Assembly: GCA_021784615.1 (NCBI GenBank)
Contig: JAJYHU010000248.1
Location: 1-20,517, forward strand
Direction of reading: 5' to 3'
Source of the DNA: Acidobacteriota bacterium
GTDB lineage: Bacteria > Acidobacteriota > Terriglobia > UBA7540
DNA: 20,517 nucleotides
Positions 1 through 7,278 of this stretch are shown in pieces. The number at the start of each line of letters is the position of its first letter. Position 1 is the stretch's first letter. The translations under genes were made by a program, and so were the position numbers. Under the pieces are notes generated by a model. It saw only the letters and a list, made by a program, of their open reading frames with translations. It was not told the origin of the DNA and did no database searches.

Positions 1-1
1 A

Positions 2-730
2 ATCCTTAGGTTTCACTTCGTATGGCCTGGAAGTCCGGCGGTCCTCTCCTGCTCTCTCGCGATGTTGCTGGCGGCAGCAAGTTCGTCCTTGGGAGAACCC
101 GCCGCTTCAGGCCACGAATTCGTCCAATTGGATAAGAAGGCAGCTTCCAGGCTGCTGATTTACATCGTAAAACCTGAATACCCGCCCATCGCCAAGGTCA
201 ACTATATCCAGGGCCGCGTAAAGATCGATGTCGCGGTGAACGCCAAGGGCCATATCATCGAAGCTCACGTCATCCAGGGAGAAGCACTGCTTGCAGCAGC
301 CGCCCTCCAGTCGGTTCGGAAGTGGAAATACCGGCCCTTTGTGGATTCCGGAAGCCCCACGCCATTCCGCACCGTCGTTGACATCAATTTCAACTTGTAC
401 ACTCATCGACAATCCGACCTGCCCGTGAACCCCGAGAAGTATCTCGAAAAGCAAGTCCGGCCTCCGGAAGTCATCAGCGGCTCAGGGAATGAATTCCCAT
501 TCGGAACGGTGGAGTTAAGGGTGCTGGTGGGTGCCAAAGGGCAGGTCTTGGACTCAGTGCCGTTCGGCAACGCAGGGGCTTCCCTTCACTTCGCCCGGAA
601 AAAGGTCCGGCACTGGAAGTTCCGACCCGCGCGCTGGGGCGCGCTCCGAATCCCCTGGTATCTGGTTGTTAAAGTTCCCATCGAGAGCCCGTTGAAAGCT
701 CGCAAAGGGAAGAATTCGGATACCCCATAG
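2..730 (+). CDS. TonB C-terminal domain protein, exported; 5' end outside window
   Basis: The frame is open from the first bases of the window, and no ATG, GTG or TTG occurs in it before the ATG at 62. Starting at 62 would leave a poor signal peptide (MLLAAASSSLG, no basic n-region). The codons before it read as part of a hydrophobic export signal, so the true start probably lies left of the window. Counting from ATG 62, two TonB_C-like modules follow. The first is at about residues 35-105, with the typical P-x-YP-x-A...G-x-V-x-(I/V)-x-V...G motif and the W-K-Y-R-P-F ending. The second is at about 135-215, with GTVELRVLVGAKG and HWKFRPA. Such domains normally contact TonB-dependent outer-membrane receptors or act as periplasmic partners. 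No proline-rich linker or ExbB/ExbD neighbour is visible, so a role as a true energy transducer is uncertain. The family call is firm; the function is inferred. Confidence 0.75.
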   Translation: MLRFHFVWPGSPAVLSCSLAMLLAAASSSLGEPAASGHEFVQLDKKAASRLLIYIVKPEYPPIAKVNYIQGRVKIDVAVNAKGHIIEAHVIQGEALLAAAALQSVRKWKYRPFVDSGSPTPFRTVVDINFNLYTHRQSDLPVNPEKYLEKQVRPPEVISGSGNEFPFGTVELRVLVGAKGQVLDSVPFGNAGASLHFARKKVRHWKFRPARWGALRIPWYLVVKVPIESPLKARKGKNSDTP

Positions 731-840
731 ATTCTTGCAGCGTCAGTCTGCGCCCCGTGCTCGACGCTTCCGGCCTCGCGCCGCATCAACAATGGCGGAC
801 TCCTCAGTCCCAAGCAGGAGAGCCGCCATGGAAGGCTGCC

Positions 841-1299
841 ATGACAAAGCATCCGTGGCTTCGACGGGCCACATTCTTAAGTATGATCGCAACCCTCGCC
901 ATTGCCGCATCGGCCGCAAAAAGCCCCCGCAACAAACCGCAATTCGAATACGTGGGAGGGACAGAAGCGATGCGCGAGCGGTGCCAGGGCAAACTCGCAC
1001 TTACCGAAACAGCCATCATCTTTGAATGCCCCCAAGGCCGCGTTAGCGCGCCTTTCAATTCCATCATCCGCATGGAATACCGATCCCAAATCAGCCGCCA
1101 AGTTCGCAGGATGAAGTTCCATTGGACCCTTAAGCCCCCTAGCGGCGGCAAGCACAATCGTCTTTTTACGGTCGTCTATCGGGCGGATGGCCGATTGCAT
1201 GCCATGGTTCTGAAGGTTCCGCCCAATGCCATGCGGCCTTACCTGGCCGAGCTTGACCTCCGCGTGGGCCACCGGGTTGACGTTGAAAGATATTATTAA
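841..1299 (+). CDS. Small exported protein, possible PH/GRAM-like fold
   Basis: I do not recognise a named family. The start at 841 is chosen because GGAAGG at 830-835 sits 5 nt upstream and because the protein then begins with a clean signal peptide: basic MTKHPWLRR, a hydrophobic core, and a likely cut after ...AASAA. The longer frame from 757 would bury that signal. The mature part is about 125 residues. It contains a Cys at the start of a beta-rich stretch (C-x-G-x-L-x-L-T-E-T-A-I-I-F-E-C) followed by G-x-V-x-x-x-F-x-x-I. This pattern of short strands recalls bacterial PH or GRAM domains. The two cysteines could pair in the periplasm. The gene follows the TonB-domain gene on the same strand by about 110 bp and converges on the VWA gene, 28 bp away. 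Being a real gene is likely; the fold is a guess. Confidence 0.6.
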   Translation: MTKHPWLRRATFLSMIATLAIAASAAKSPRNKPQFEYVGGTEAMRERCQGKLALTETAIIFECPQGRVSAPFNSIIRMEYRSQISRQVRRMKFHWTLKPPSGGKHNRLFTVVYRADGRLHAMVLKVPPNAMRPYLAELDLRVGHRVDVERYY

Positions 1300-1327
1300 C
1301 GCCAGAAATCCTGCGCCTGAGTCGGCA

Positions 1328-2491
1328 TCACTGGCGAGGGCCAAAGTAAAAGTATCCCAGGCGAGACCGCACTTTCACACCGTGCCGCCTGACCCTGACT
1401 TCGATCTCGTGAAAACCCAGCTTCGAGAGATTATTCGGCACGTAAGCCAATTCGTACTGGCTGTTAATCTCGCTGGCGATTTGACCCAGGTGAACTTGCA
1501 GCGCTTCAGAGGACCACTGGGTATAGAAGGTTCCGCCCGTATAGCGGCAATAGGCTTGCATATCGTTACGGAAAATCGTGGACTTTGCCACCCGCCCGGC
1601 CGTTGAAAGGTCCTGGGTAATATCCGCAGGCATCCCGAAAGACTGCTGCGAGGAGCTGGGCGTCGAAGGTCTCCCCGGAAGGCTCGGCCCCGCCACATTC
1701 ACATCCTGCGGGCTCTGGGCCACCCGGGGCTCGGGTTTGCGGGTCAGCGTGGCTTTACTCAAGCTTAAGTTCAAACCGTAGATTTCCACTTCCGCGTGGG
1801 TTGCGCGGCGGATGACATCATCCTTCTTCGTGCTGCTCCCTGAATCGTACCCGGTCGAGAAGACCACAATCACCCGGCGTTCTCCCTCGGGCCGCGTCTC
1901 TAACAGATTCATGGCCTGCATGAGCGCATCATTGAGGCGGGCGCCGCTGCCGCCCGGCGCAACGCTATGGAGCGTCCTGTCCAGGACGTTCCCGGAGTTC
2001 GAGAAATCCTGGGCTTCCCGAACCCGGCCGGCATAAAACAGCACCGCCGTTTCTCCCTTCGAACCCAGCATCAATTGTGAAAACAGCGGAGCAAGGGATT
2101 TGACCTCGTCAAGAAGCGGGGCCACCTCGTCGCTGTTTTGGATCACAATCACCGAGGCAATATTGTGTACCTCCCGGTCAAAACGCTGGATGCTCTGCTG
2201 CCTGCCGTTGTCGAAAAGCTCAAAATCGTTCCGTCTGAGGTCGTAAACGAATTCACCCGTCGAGCGGTCGACAACAGTCACGGGAGTCGTCACCAGATTG
2301 GACTGCACCCGAATCTCAACCGGAGGTTGCGATTGGCCGTTGGGCTTGGAACTCGATGAAGTCGCTGGCGATTGCGCGCCCGCCGTGTTCCGCCCCGGGG
2401 CGAAAAAAACACCCGCGAGGAGAACAACAAGAGTTCCGGCAAATCGTACATGGCCTCTCGAGCGACACCCACCCGCTCTTTTCCGCTGCAT
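1328..2491 (-). CDS. Secreted VWFA-related protein of the acidobacterial type
   Basis: The protein is 387 residues from the chosen ATG at 2491. A GTG at 2512 in the same frame would add seven residues, but GGAGG at 2497-2501, 5 nt upstream, favours the ATG. A basic n-region and a hydrophobic segment (about residues 13-30) form a signal peptide or anchor. A low-complexity Ser/Pro/Gln linker leads to the characteristic entry PVTVVDRSTGEFVYDL and NDFELFDNGRQQ, then a VWA fold to about residue 305. VWA strands are visible at ASVIVIQNSDEV and RRVIVVFSTGYDSGS. The usual D-x-S-x-S metal motif is replaced by Q-N-S-D-E, so metal-dependent adhesion may be lost. The C-terminal ISSEIN-like portion (SQYELAYVPNN ... 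VRSRLGYFYF) is typical of the family, which is strongly expanded in Acidobacteria. It is the last gene of the gltX-rlmB-VWA run. Its ligand is unknown. Confidence 0.85.
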   Translation of the reverse strand: MQRKRAGGCRSRGHVRFAGTLVVLLAGVFFAPGRNTAGAQSPATSSSSKPNGQSQPPVEIRVQSNLVTTPVTVVDRSTGEFVYDLRRNDFELFDNGRQQSIQRFDREVHNIASVIVIQNSDEVAPLLDEVKSLAPLFSQLMLGSKGETAVLFYAGRVREAQDFSNSGNVLDRTLHSVAPGGSGARLNDALMQAMNLLETRPEGERRVIVVFSTGYDSGSSTKKDDVIRRATHAEVEIYGLNLSLSKATLTRKPEPRVAQSPQDVNVAGPSLPGRPSTPSSSQQSFGMPADITQDLSTAGRVAKSTIFRNDMQAYCRYTGGTFYTQWSSEALQVHLGQIASEINSQYELAYVPNNLSKLGFHEIEVRVRRHGVKVRSRLGYFYFGPRQ

Positions 2492-2537
2492 CCGCGCCTC
2501 CACTCTATCCACTATGATGTACTTTTTCGCAAAAGGG

Positions 2538-3326
2538 TTACAGCCCTTCCGTCACGCGTTCCCCGCCCTCGACATCCTCTCGGACCCCCGCGCGCTGCCG
2601 CAGAGCCTCATAAAGCACAATGCCGGTTGCGACTGAAACATTCAGCGAATTGACAGGACCGCGCAGGGGAATTGCCGCACGCTGGTCACAGGCTTCCCGC
2701 ACCAGGCGATGCAAACCCTCCCCTTCGCTTCCCATAACCAGTGCGCAGGGGAGCTTATAGTCCAGATCCAGATAGCTGGTGCTTCCCTGCGCTTCAAAAC
2801 CATAGATCCAGATGCCCTGTTCCTTCAGGTCCACAAGCGCCCGGACCAGATTCTTGACCCGGGCGATCCTTGCGTGTTCAAGCGCTCCCGTTGCGGCGCG
2901 CGCCACGGCCGGGGAAAGGCCCGCGGCGCGCCTCTCGCTTACCACCACGCCGCTTGCCCCCGCCGCCACGCTAGTTCGCACAATGGCCCCCAGGTTGGCA
3001 GGATCCTCAACCCCGTCGAGCACCACCAGCAACGCCGGGATCTTCCATCCGGCCACCGCTTCCAGTTCCTCATAAGTCTTTTCGGAACAAACGGCCACAA
3101 CGTCCTGGTGATGGGCCGTTCCCGCCAGGCGGTCGAGCGCCCGGCGCGGCACAAAGCGCAATGGGATTTGCCGCGCGCGGCATTCATTCAGGATCTCCTG
3201 AAGGCGCCGCCCTCCGGCTCCTTCACGCGCCACCACGCGATCAACAGGCCGCGAATGCACGGCTTCCTTGACGGCATTGATGCCGTAAAGCACGCTTTGC
3301 GATTGGTTTTCTCGGGATTCGTCCAT
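2538..3326 (-). CDS. rlmB: 23S rRNA (guanosine-2'-O-)-methyltransferase, TrmH family
   Basis: This 262-residue SpoU/TrmH-type enzyme transfers a methyl group from S-adenosylmethionine to a ribose 2'-OH in rRNA. An N-terminal substrate-binding domain (YGINAVKEAVHSR at about 14-26, then RFVPRRALDRLAG and HHQDVVAV) precedes the SPOUT domain. All three SPOUT motifs are visible: motif 1, LDGVEDPANLGAIVRT; motif 2, LVMGSEGEGLHRLVRE; motif 3, IPLRGPVNSLNVSVATGI, which makes the trefoil knot and SAM site. Length and motif order match RlmB (Gm2251 in E. coli numbering). A tRNA-directed TrmH paralogue is less likely, because those lack this N-terminal domain. The start is the first ATG after gltX, 51 bp downstream, with no strong Shine-Dalgarno site, so translation may depend partly on the upstream gene. 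Confidence 0.92.
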   Translation of the reverse strand: MDESRENQSQSVLYGINAVKEAVHSRPVDRVVAREGAGGRRLQEILNECRARQIPLRFVPRRALDRLAGTAHHQDVVAVCSEKTYEELEAVAGWKIPALLVVLDGVEDPANLGAIVRTSVAAGASGVVVSERRAAGLSPAVARAATGALEHARIARVKNLVRALVDLKEQGIWIYGFEAQGSTSYLDLDYKLPCALVMGSEGEGLHRLVREACDQRAAIPLRGPVNSLNVSVATGIVLYEALRQRAGVREDVEGGERVTEGL

Positions 3327-3377
3327 GAGTGCTCAGAAAATCTTAAAGGTTGACGAGGGCCCCAGCGCAACCGGCGC

Positions 3378-4868
3378 TCAGGTCATGCGCGCCGCCGCCG
3401 CAAAACTCCGCAAACGGGCGGCCGCGCTCAAAACCGGGCGCGCAAGATCGAGTTCGGAGCCAGCCTCGAAAATCGGAATCAGCTTTTCAAGCTCCGGGCC
3501 GGAATCCGCGCCGGTCAGCGCCACGCGCACGGGATGGAACAGATCTTTCCCTTTCTTCCCGGTCGACTTTTGGACCTCTTTCAGTATCTCCCGAAACCGG
3601 GCATACGTCAGCTTCGGCTCCGCAAGAATTTTCGGGGCCACTTGCAGCAGAACTTCCGACCCCCTCGCTTCCTCGCCGCCCAGCAAGCTTACCGCCGCCT
3701 CCGCATCGTACTCAAAGATCAGCCGCGCCGCTTCCGGCACCTGGCTAAGGTAGTCAATCTTATTGAGGACAGCCTCCACAACCAATCCAAGCCAGCCGAG
3801 CACAGGCGGGCCATACGGCTCACTAAGGAGTCCTGCCTCTACAAAGAAGGGGACGCTCAACTCCGCCACGCGCTTCAAAGGCAGTTGCTTCAGGTAGTGC
3901 CGGTTCAGCCAGTTCAGCTTCTCCTGGTCAAACACCGCCGGACTTTTGGTAATGTGATCGAGGGAAAACTGCGCGATCACTTCCGCGTCGTTCAGAATTT
4001 CAGTCTTACCGTCGGCTGCCGACCACCCGAGCAGCGTCAGGTAGTTCCGCAGAGCTTCGGGAAGGATGCCCAACAAGCGAAAGCTCTCAAGAGAAGTGGC
4101 GCCGTGGCGTTTGGAGAGGCGCGCGCGGTCGGGACCCAGAATCGTCGAAAGATGCGCAAACTCCGGCGGCTCCCAGCCCAGGGCATGATAGAGCGCCACT
4201 TGCCGCGGCGTGTTGGAAATGTGATCGTCGCCGCGAATCACATGCGTGATCTGCATCAGGTGATCATCGACAACCACGGCAAAGTTATAAGCAGGATGTC
4301 CGCCGGAGCGCACCAGGATGGGGTCGCCAATGACCTCGCCCGAAAAAGTCGTCTCGCCGTGCACAAGGTCGTTCCAACGGAAATTCCACTCGGTAATTTT
4401 CAAGCGGATCGCCGCCGCCTCGCCCGAAGCGGCCCGCCGCGCGGCTTCTTCGGGGGCGATCTTCCGGCACCTCCCGGAATATTGCGGTTGGCGTCCGGCC
4501 TTCAAGGCTTCCTGGCGCTCTTGCTCAAGCTGCTCCGGCGAACAGAAACAATAGTAAGCGAACCCTCGTTCGATCAACTCCATCGAGTAGCGCCGGTACA
4601 AGTCCTGGCGTTCCGACTGGCGGTAAGGGCCGGAAGGACCGCCCTTATCCGGCCCCTCGTCCCAATCGAGGCCGAACCAGCGCAAGTCTTCCAACAACTG
4701 ATCCTCATATCGCTGCTCGGACCGCTCGACGTCGGTGTCCTCGATGCGCAGGACAAGCGTCCCGCCGTGATGCCTTGCAAAGAGCCAGTTGAACAGCGCC
4801 GTACGGGCGTTGCCTACGTGGACATAGCCCGTCGGACTTGGCGCAAACCGAACGCGTACTTTTTGCAT
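3378..4868 (-). CDS. gltX: Glutamyl-tRNA synthetase
   Basis: This class I synthetase of 496 residues charges tRNA(Glu) with glutamate using ATP; some bacterial relatives also charge tRNA(Gln). The start MQKVRVRFAPSPTG is the normal family N-terminus. AGAAGG lies about 10 nt upstream. The HIGH signature appears as HVGN at 17-20, and the KMSKS signature as LSKRH at 251-255. A zinc-binding knuckle is suggested by C107-x-C109 together with Y130 and C134. The catalytic core continues through HVIRGDDHISNTPRQ (about 209-223). The C-terminal third is the helical anticodon-binding domain, including the usual KTGKKGKDLFHPVR-like segment. No gatCAB genes are in view, so it cannot be told whether the enzyme is discriminating. 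It is the first gene of the leftward run and faces the NagX-like gene across a 248-bp gap. Confidence 0.97.
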   Translation of the reverse strand: MQKVRVRFAPSPTGYVHVGNARTALFNWLFARHHGGTLVLRIEDTDVERSEQRYEDQLLEDLRWFGLDWDEGPDKGGPSGPYRQSERQDLYRRYSMELIERGFAYYCFCSPEQLEQERQEALKAGRQPQYSGRCRKIAPEEAARRAASGEAAAIRLKITEWNFRWNDLVHGETTFSGEVIGDPILVRSGGHPAYNFAVVVDDHLMQITHVIRGDDHISNTPRQVALYHALGWEPPEFAHLSTILGPDRARLSKRHGATSLESFRLLGILPEALRNYLTLLGWSAADGKTEILNDAEVIAQFSLDHITKSPAVFDQEKLNWLNRHYLKQLPLKRVAELSVPFFVEAGLLSEPYGPPVLGWLGLVVEAVLNKIDYLSQVPEAARLIFEYDAEAAVSLLGGEEARGSEVLLQVAPKILAEPKLTYARFREILKEVQKSTGKKGKDLFHPVRVALTGADSGPELEKLIPIFEAGSELDLARPVLSAAARLRSFAAAARMT

Positions 4869-5035
4869 CAGTTTAAGACCTTCTCTCGAAAGCTAACACA
4901 GCCTGCACAAAACCCGCAACCGCAGCGCCTCGATCGAAGTGTTGCAGGTTGCGGCGGCGGCGCTTGCCGGGCAATGCACGGCGCCGCCTTCAAACAACCG
5001 CTCGAAGCCATGCGACACGACCATTTCCATAACTC

Positions 5036-5064
5036 TTGTTTTTTCGCCCCGGCGCGAGTACATT
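5036..5064 (+). promoter_or_regulatory. Weak sigma-70-like promoter candidate for the NagX-like gene
   Basis: TTGTTT (5036-5041) and TACATT (5059-5064) are separated by 17 bp and sit about 50 bp before the start codon at 5117. Agreement with consensus is 3/6 and 4/6, so this is only a candidate. The 248-bp divergent gap (4869-5116) must hold promoters for both gltX and this gene; I saw no convincing gltX promoter in it. Confidence 0.25.
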
Positions 5065-5116
5065 GTCTCAGGAAATCAAGCTGCTTCCTCACTCGACACC
5101 ACTTCAGGAGCTTCTT

Positions 5117-6235
5117 ATGGCTCACGACGAAAAGAACCAATCCTTTTTCCAAAAGCGCATTGCCTCCATCGACGCGCTGCGCGGCTTCGACATGTTCTGG
5201 ATCACGGGCGGCGAGGAAATCATCCACGCCATCCACAAGACATGGCCTGGCCCCGCCGCGACCGCCCTCGATGTCCAATTCCATCACATGGCCTGGGCCG
5301 GCTTCCATTTCTACGACCTGATCTTTCCACTCTTCATCTTTGTAGTGGGAGTGGTGCTGCCCTTTTCTCTTACCAAGCATCTGGAGGAAGGAGCGAGCCG
5401 CGCGCAGCTTTACCGCCGTATTTTCCGGCGCCTGGTTCTGCTGTTTCTGCTGGGCCTGGTTTACAACGGCTTGCTCGATTTCGACCTTCACGGCCTGCGA
5501 ATCGCCGGAGTGCTGCAACGCATCGCGATCTGCTATTTTGTCGCCGCCATCGTCGTGATGAACACCAGCGTGAAAGGCCAGGCCTACGTCCTGGGCGGAA
5601 TTCTGCTGGGCTACTGGGCGATTATGATGCTGGTTCCCGTTCCAGACTTTGGCGCGGGCGTGATCACGCCGCAGGGCAACCTGGCCAGTTTTATTGACCG
5701 CCATCTGCTGCCGCACCCATATTGTTGTTTCGCCTTCGGCGACAATGAAGGAATCCTCTCCACCATTCCCGCCATCGGCACGGCGCTTCTGGGGGTGCTC
5801 GCCGGGCACTGGCTGCGCTCCAATCGCTCGCCCAATCGCAAGACCGTCGGCCTGGCGCTTGCGGGCGTGGCAAGCCTGTTGGTGGCTTTCATCTGGAGTT
5901 TCAATTTCCCCATCATCAAAAACATCTGGACTAGCTCCTTTGTGCTTTTCGCGGGCGGCTGGAGCCTGCTTCTGCTGGCGCTTTTCTACTGGATCATCGA
6001 CGTCAAAGGCTACCGCCGATGGGCCTTCTTTTTTACGGTGATCGGAGTGAATGCCATCACCATCTACCTGGTCGGGCATCTCTTTAAATTTGCAACGATC
6101 ACCACCATTTTCGTTCACGGATTCATCGGTTATCTTGGGCCGGCTCAGCCCATCTTCTGGGCGGTCAGCGTCGAACTGACCGGCTGGCTGTTTCTTTATT
6201 TCCTCTACCGGCAGAGAATCTTCCTGAAGGTCTGA
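5117..6235 (+). CDS. Multispanning membrane acyltransferase, NagX/HGSNAT-like (COG4299)
   Basis: The start at 5117 has AGGAG at 5106-5110, 6 nt upstream. It gives 372 residues and about ten hydrophobic membrane segments. The N-terminal signature RIASIDALRGFDMFWI and the segment HMAWAGFHFYDLIFPLFIF are hallmarks of the family that includes bacterial NagX and human heparan-alpha-glucosaminide N-acetyltransferase. The His in the second motif matches the position of the His described as catalytic in the human enzyme. Known or proposed members move acetyl groups across a membrane to amino sugars such as N-acetylglucosamine or glucosamine. The substrate here is unknown. The next two genes on the strand encode a secreted protein and a GH92 mannosidase, which fits envelope or extracellular glycan handling. 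A longer frame from 5036 is rejected because it lacks a good ribosome site. Confidence 0.8.
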   Translation: MAHDEKNQSFFQKRIASIDALRGFDMFWITGGEEIIHAIHKTWPGPAATALDVQFHHMAWAGFHFYDLIFPLFIFVVGVVLPFSLTKHLEEGASRAQLYRRIFRRLVLLFLLGLVYNGLLDFDLHGLRIAGVLQRIAICYFVAAIVVMNTSVKGQAYVLGGILLGYWAIMMLVPVPDFGAGVITPQGNLASFIDRHLLPHPYCCFAFGDNEGILSTIPAIGTALLGVLAGHWLRSNRSPNRKTVGLALAGVASLLVAFIWSFNFPIIKNIWTSSFVLFAGGWSLLLLALFYWIIDVKGYRRWAFFFTVIGVNAITIYLVGHLFKFATITTIFVHGFIGYLGPAQPIFWAVSVELTGWLFLYFLYRQRIFLKV

Positions 6236-6244
6236 GGGCGTGGA

Positions 6245-6296
6245 CTTGGGCAGCGGCGCGGCAAGCCGAATCGTCCGCGCTGCGCCGCGCCCCAAG
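6245..6296 (+). other. GC-rich imperfect hairpin between two genes
   Basis: CTTGG (6245-6249) pairs with CCAAG (6292-6296), and GGCGCGGC (6255-6262) pairs with GCCGCGCC (6284-6291). A 5-nt bulge lies on the left arm. The structure fills most of the 86-bp gap after the NagX-like gene. No T-run follows, so it may be an attenuating or mRNA-stabilising stem and not an intrinsic terminator. Confidence 0.4.
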
Positions 6297-6321
6297 CCCG
6301 GAAATGTGGTAGAGTGGACTT

Positions 6322-7080
6322 GTGAGAGCCCTGCTTGCCATTCCGTTGCTGGCGGGAGTTCTTTTCCCGCCGATTCTTTCCGCTCAATATCGCCTTGCTC
6401 CGCGCTCATATGGCCCGCCTCCGGCCAAGCCCAGCCGGCAGTTTGTTCCGCGGCTTCAGATGCCCGCTCCTCCGGACACGACAGGCGGAAACTTTTCCGC
6501 AGTTCGTCCCTTTCCCGCCGCGGCCAACTCGATTTGGAGCAAACCGTCCCCATTCCGGAGTTTCGGGCCCGGACACGGCAGAGGGCGTTCTCATGGGCAG
6601 GACTTCATTCTCCTCGATTCGCTGCCGCTCGGCTATGGGTACTCTTATCTCGACAGTTCTGACGCCCTGGCTTTCTACCCGTCTCTGTGGCCGCCCATCG
6701 ATCAGGAATACATCCAGGGGTGGCAAATCGGCCACGGCGATATCGCGGGCGAAGTTGCGTCGCAGCAGAACGATCTGCTGAGCAGTCAAATCCAGGCGCT
6801 CTCTCAGCAGATCAAGTCGCTCGGTCAAAAAAACGCTTCGCCTGCGCCCGCACTTGCCTCTCAGCAGCCTGCGATCCCAACCAAGTCGATTCCGGCGTCG
6901 TTTGTCTACCGCGACGGCCGCGTGATTGAGGCCGCGGACTATGCGATTTTCGGCCATACCCTGTGGATTTTCGGCGAGGAGACCACTCACAGGATTCCGC
7001 TCTCCCGCCTGGACCTTACCGCAACACAGAAATTGAACGATGCGCGCGGCGTCGATGTCGCGCTGCCCGGCGCGCACTGA
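6322..7080 (+). CDS. Secreted proline-rich protein with conserved-looking C-terminal module
   Basis: I do not recognise a named family. It is 252 residues and starts at GTG 6322, which gives a textbook signal peptide (MRALLAIPLLAGVLFPPILSA, then Q22). Residues 25-95 are rich in Pro, Gly and Ser and look disordered. Residues 140-170 (EVASQQNDLLSSQIQALSQQ onward) form an amphipathic, probably coiled-coil helix rich in Gln. After an Ala/Pro linker, residues 190-250 make a compact module with F-V-Y-R-D-G-R, Y-A-I-F-G-H-T-L-W and I-P-L-S-R-L-D-L-T-A-T. I recall similar tails on exported acidobacterial proteins but cannot confirm that here. It lies between the NagX-like and GH92 genes on the same strand. 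Ribosome-site evidence for the GTG is weak; the signal peptide is the main argument for this start. Confidence 0.7.
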   Translation: MRALLAIPLLAGVLFPPILSAQYRLAPRSYGPPPAKPSRQFVPRLQMPAPPDTTGGNFSAVRPFPAAANSIWSKPSPFRSFGPGHGRGRSHGQDFILLDSLPLGYGYSYLDSSDALAFYPSLWPPIDQEYIQGWQIGHGDIAGEVASQQNDLLSSQIQALSQQIKSLGQKNASPAPALASQQPAIPTKSIPASFVYRDGRVIEAADYAIFGHTLWIFGEETTHRIPLSRLDLTATQKLNDARGVDVALPGAH

Positions 7081-7089
7081 CCGCGCGCC
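7069..7089 (+). terminator. Hairpin over the stop codon, terminator-like but without T-run
   Basis: GGCGCGC (7069-7075) and GCGCGCC (7083-7089) form a perfect 7-bp stem with a 7-nt loop that contains the stop codon of the secreted-protein gene. Stability should be high, but no U-tract follows. The remaining 174 bp before the GH92 gene (7090-7263) holds no other feature I can support. Confidence 0.35.
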
Positions 7090-7278
7090 ACGCGGCCGCC
7101 GCAACGGTGTTGCGACGCAGGGCCCGTGATTTCTGCGGCCTTCAGAAAATCTCCGGCGTAATGCAGGCGCCGCGTCTGGCGCAGGCCGAGAGATGTTTTC
7201 GCTTCTCTTTTCCAAGCGCGCAATCCACAATGGGCGGGCCGGGAAAGAATTGCACTTCAAGGAATGGAGGGTTCCGTC

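Noticed and set aside
1300..1336. CGCCAG ... CTGGCG inverted repeat between convergent genes as a terminator
   Set aside because: The loop is 25 nt, no T-run follows on either strand, and the right arm lies inside the VWA gene.
3534..5321. Plus-strand open frame of 595 codons opposite gltX
   Set aside because: The minus strand encodes glutamyl-tRNA synthetase with intact signatures; the plus-strand translation is rich in Arg/Gln and has no family resemblance.
4868..6553. Minus-strand open frame of 561 codons opposite the NagX-like gene
   Set aside because: Translation is polar low-complexity sequence, opposite a membrane protein with clear signatures.
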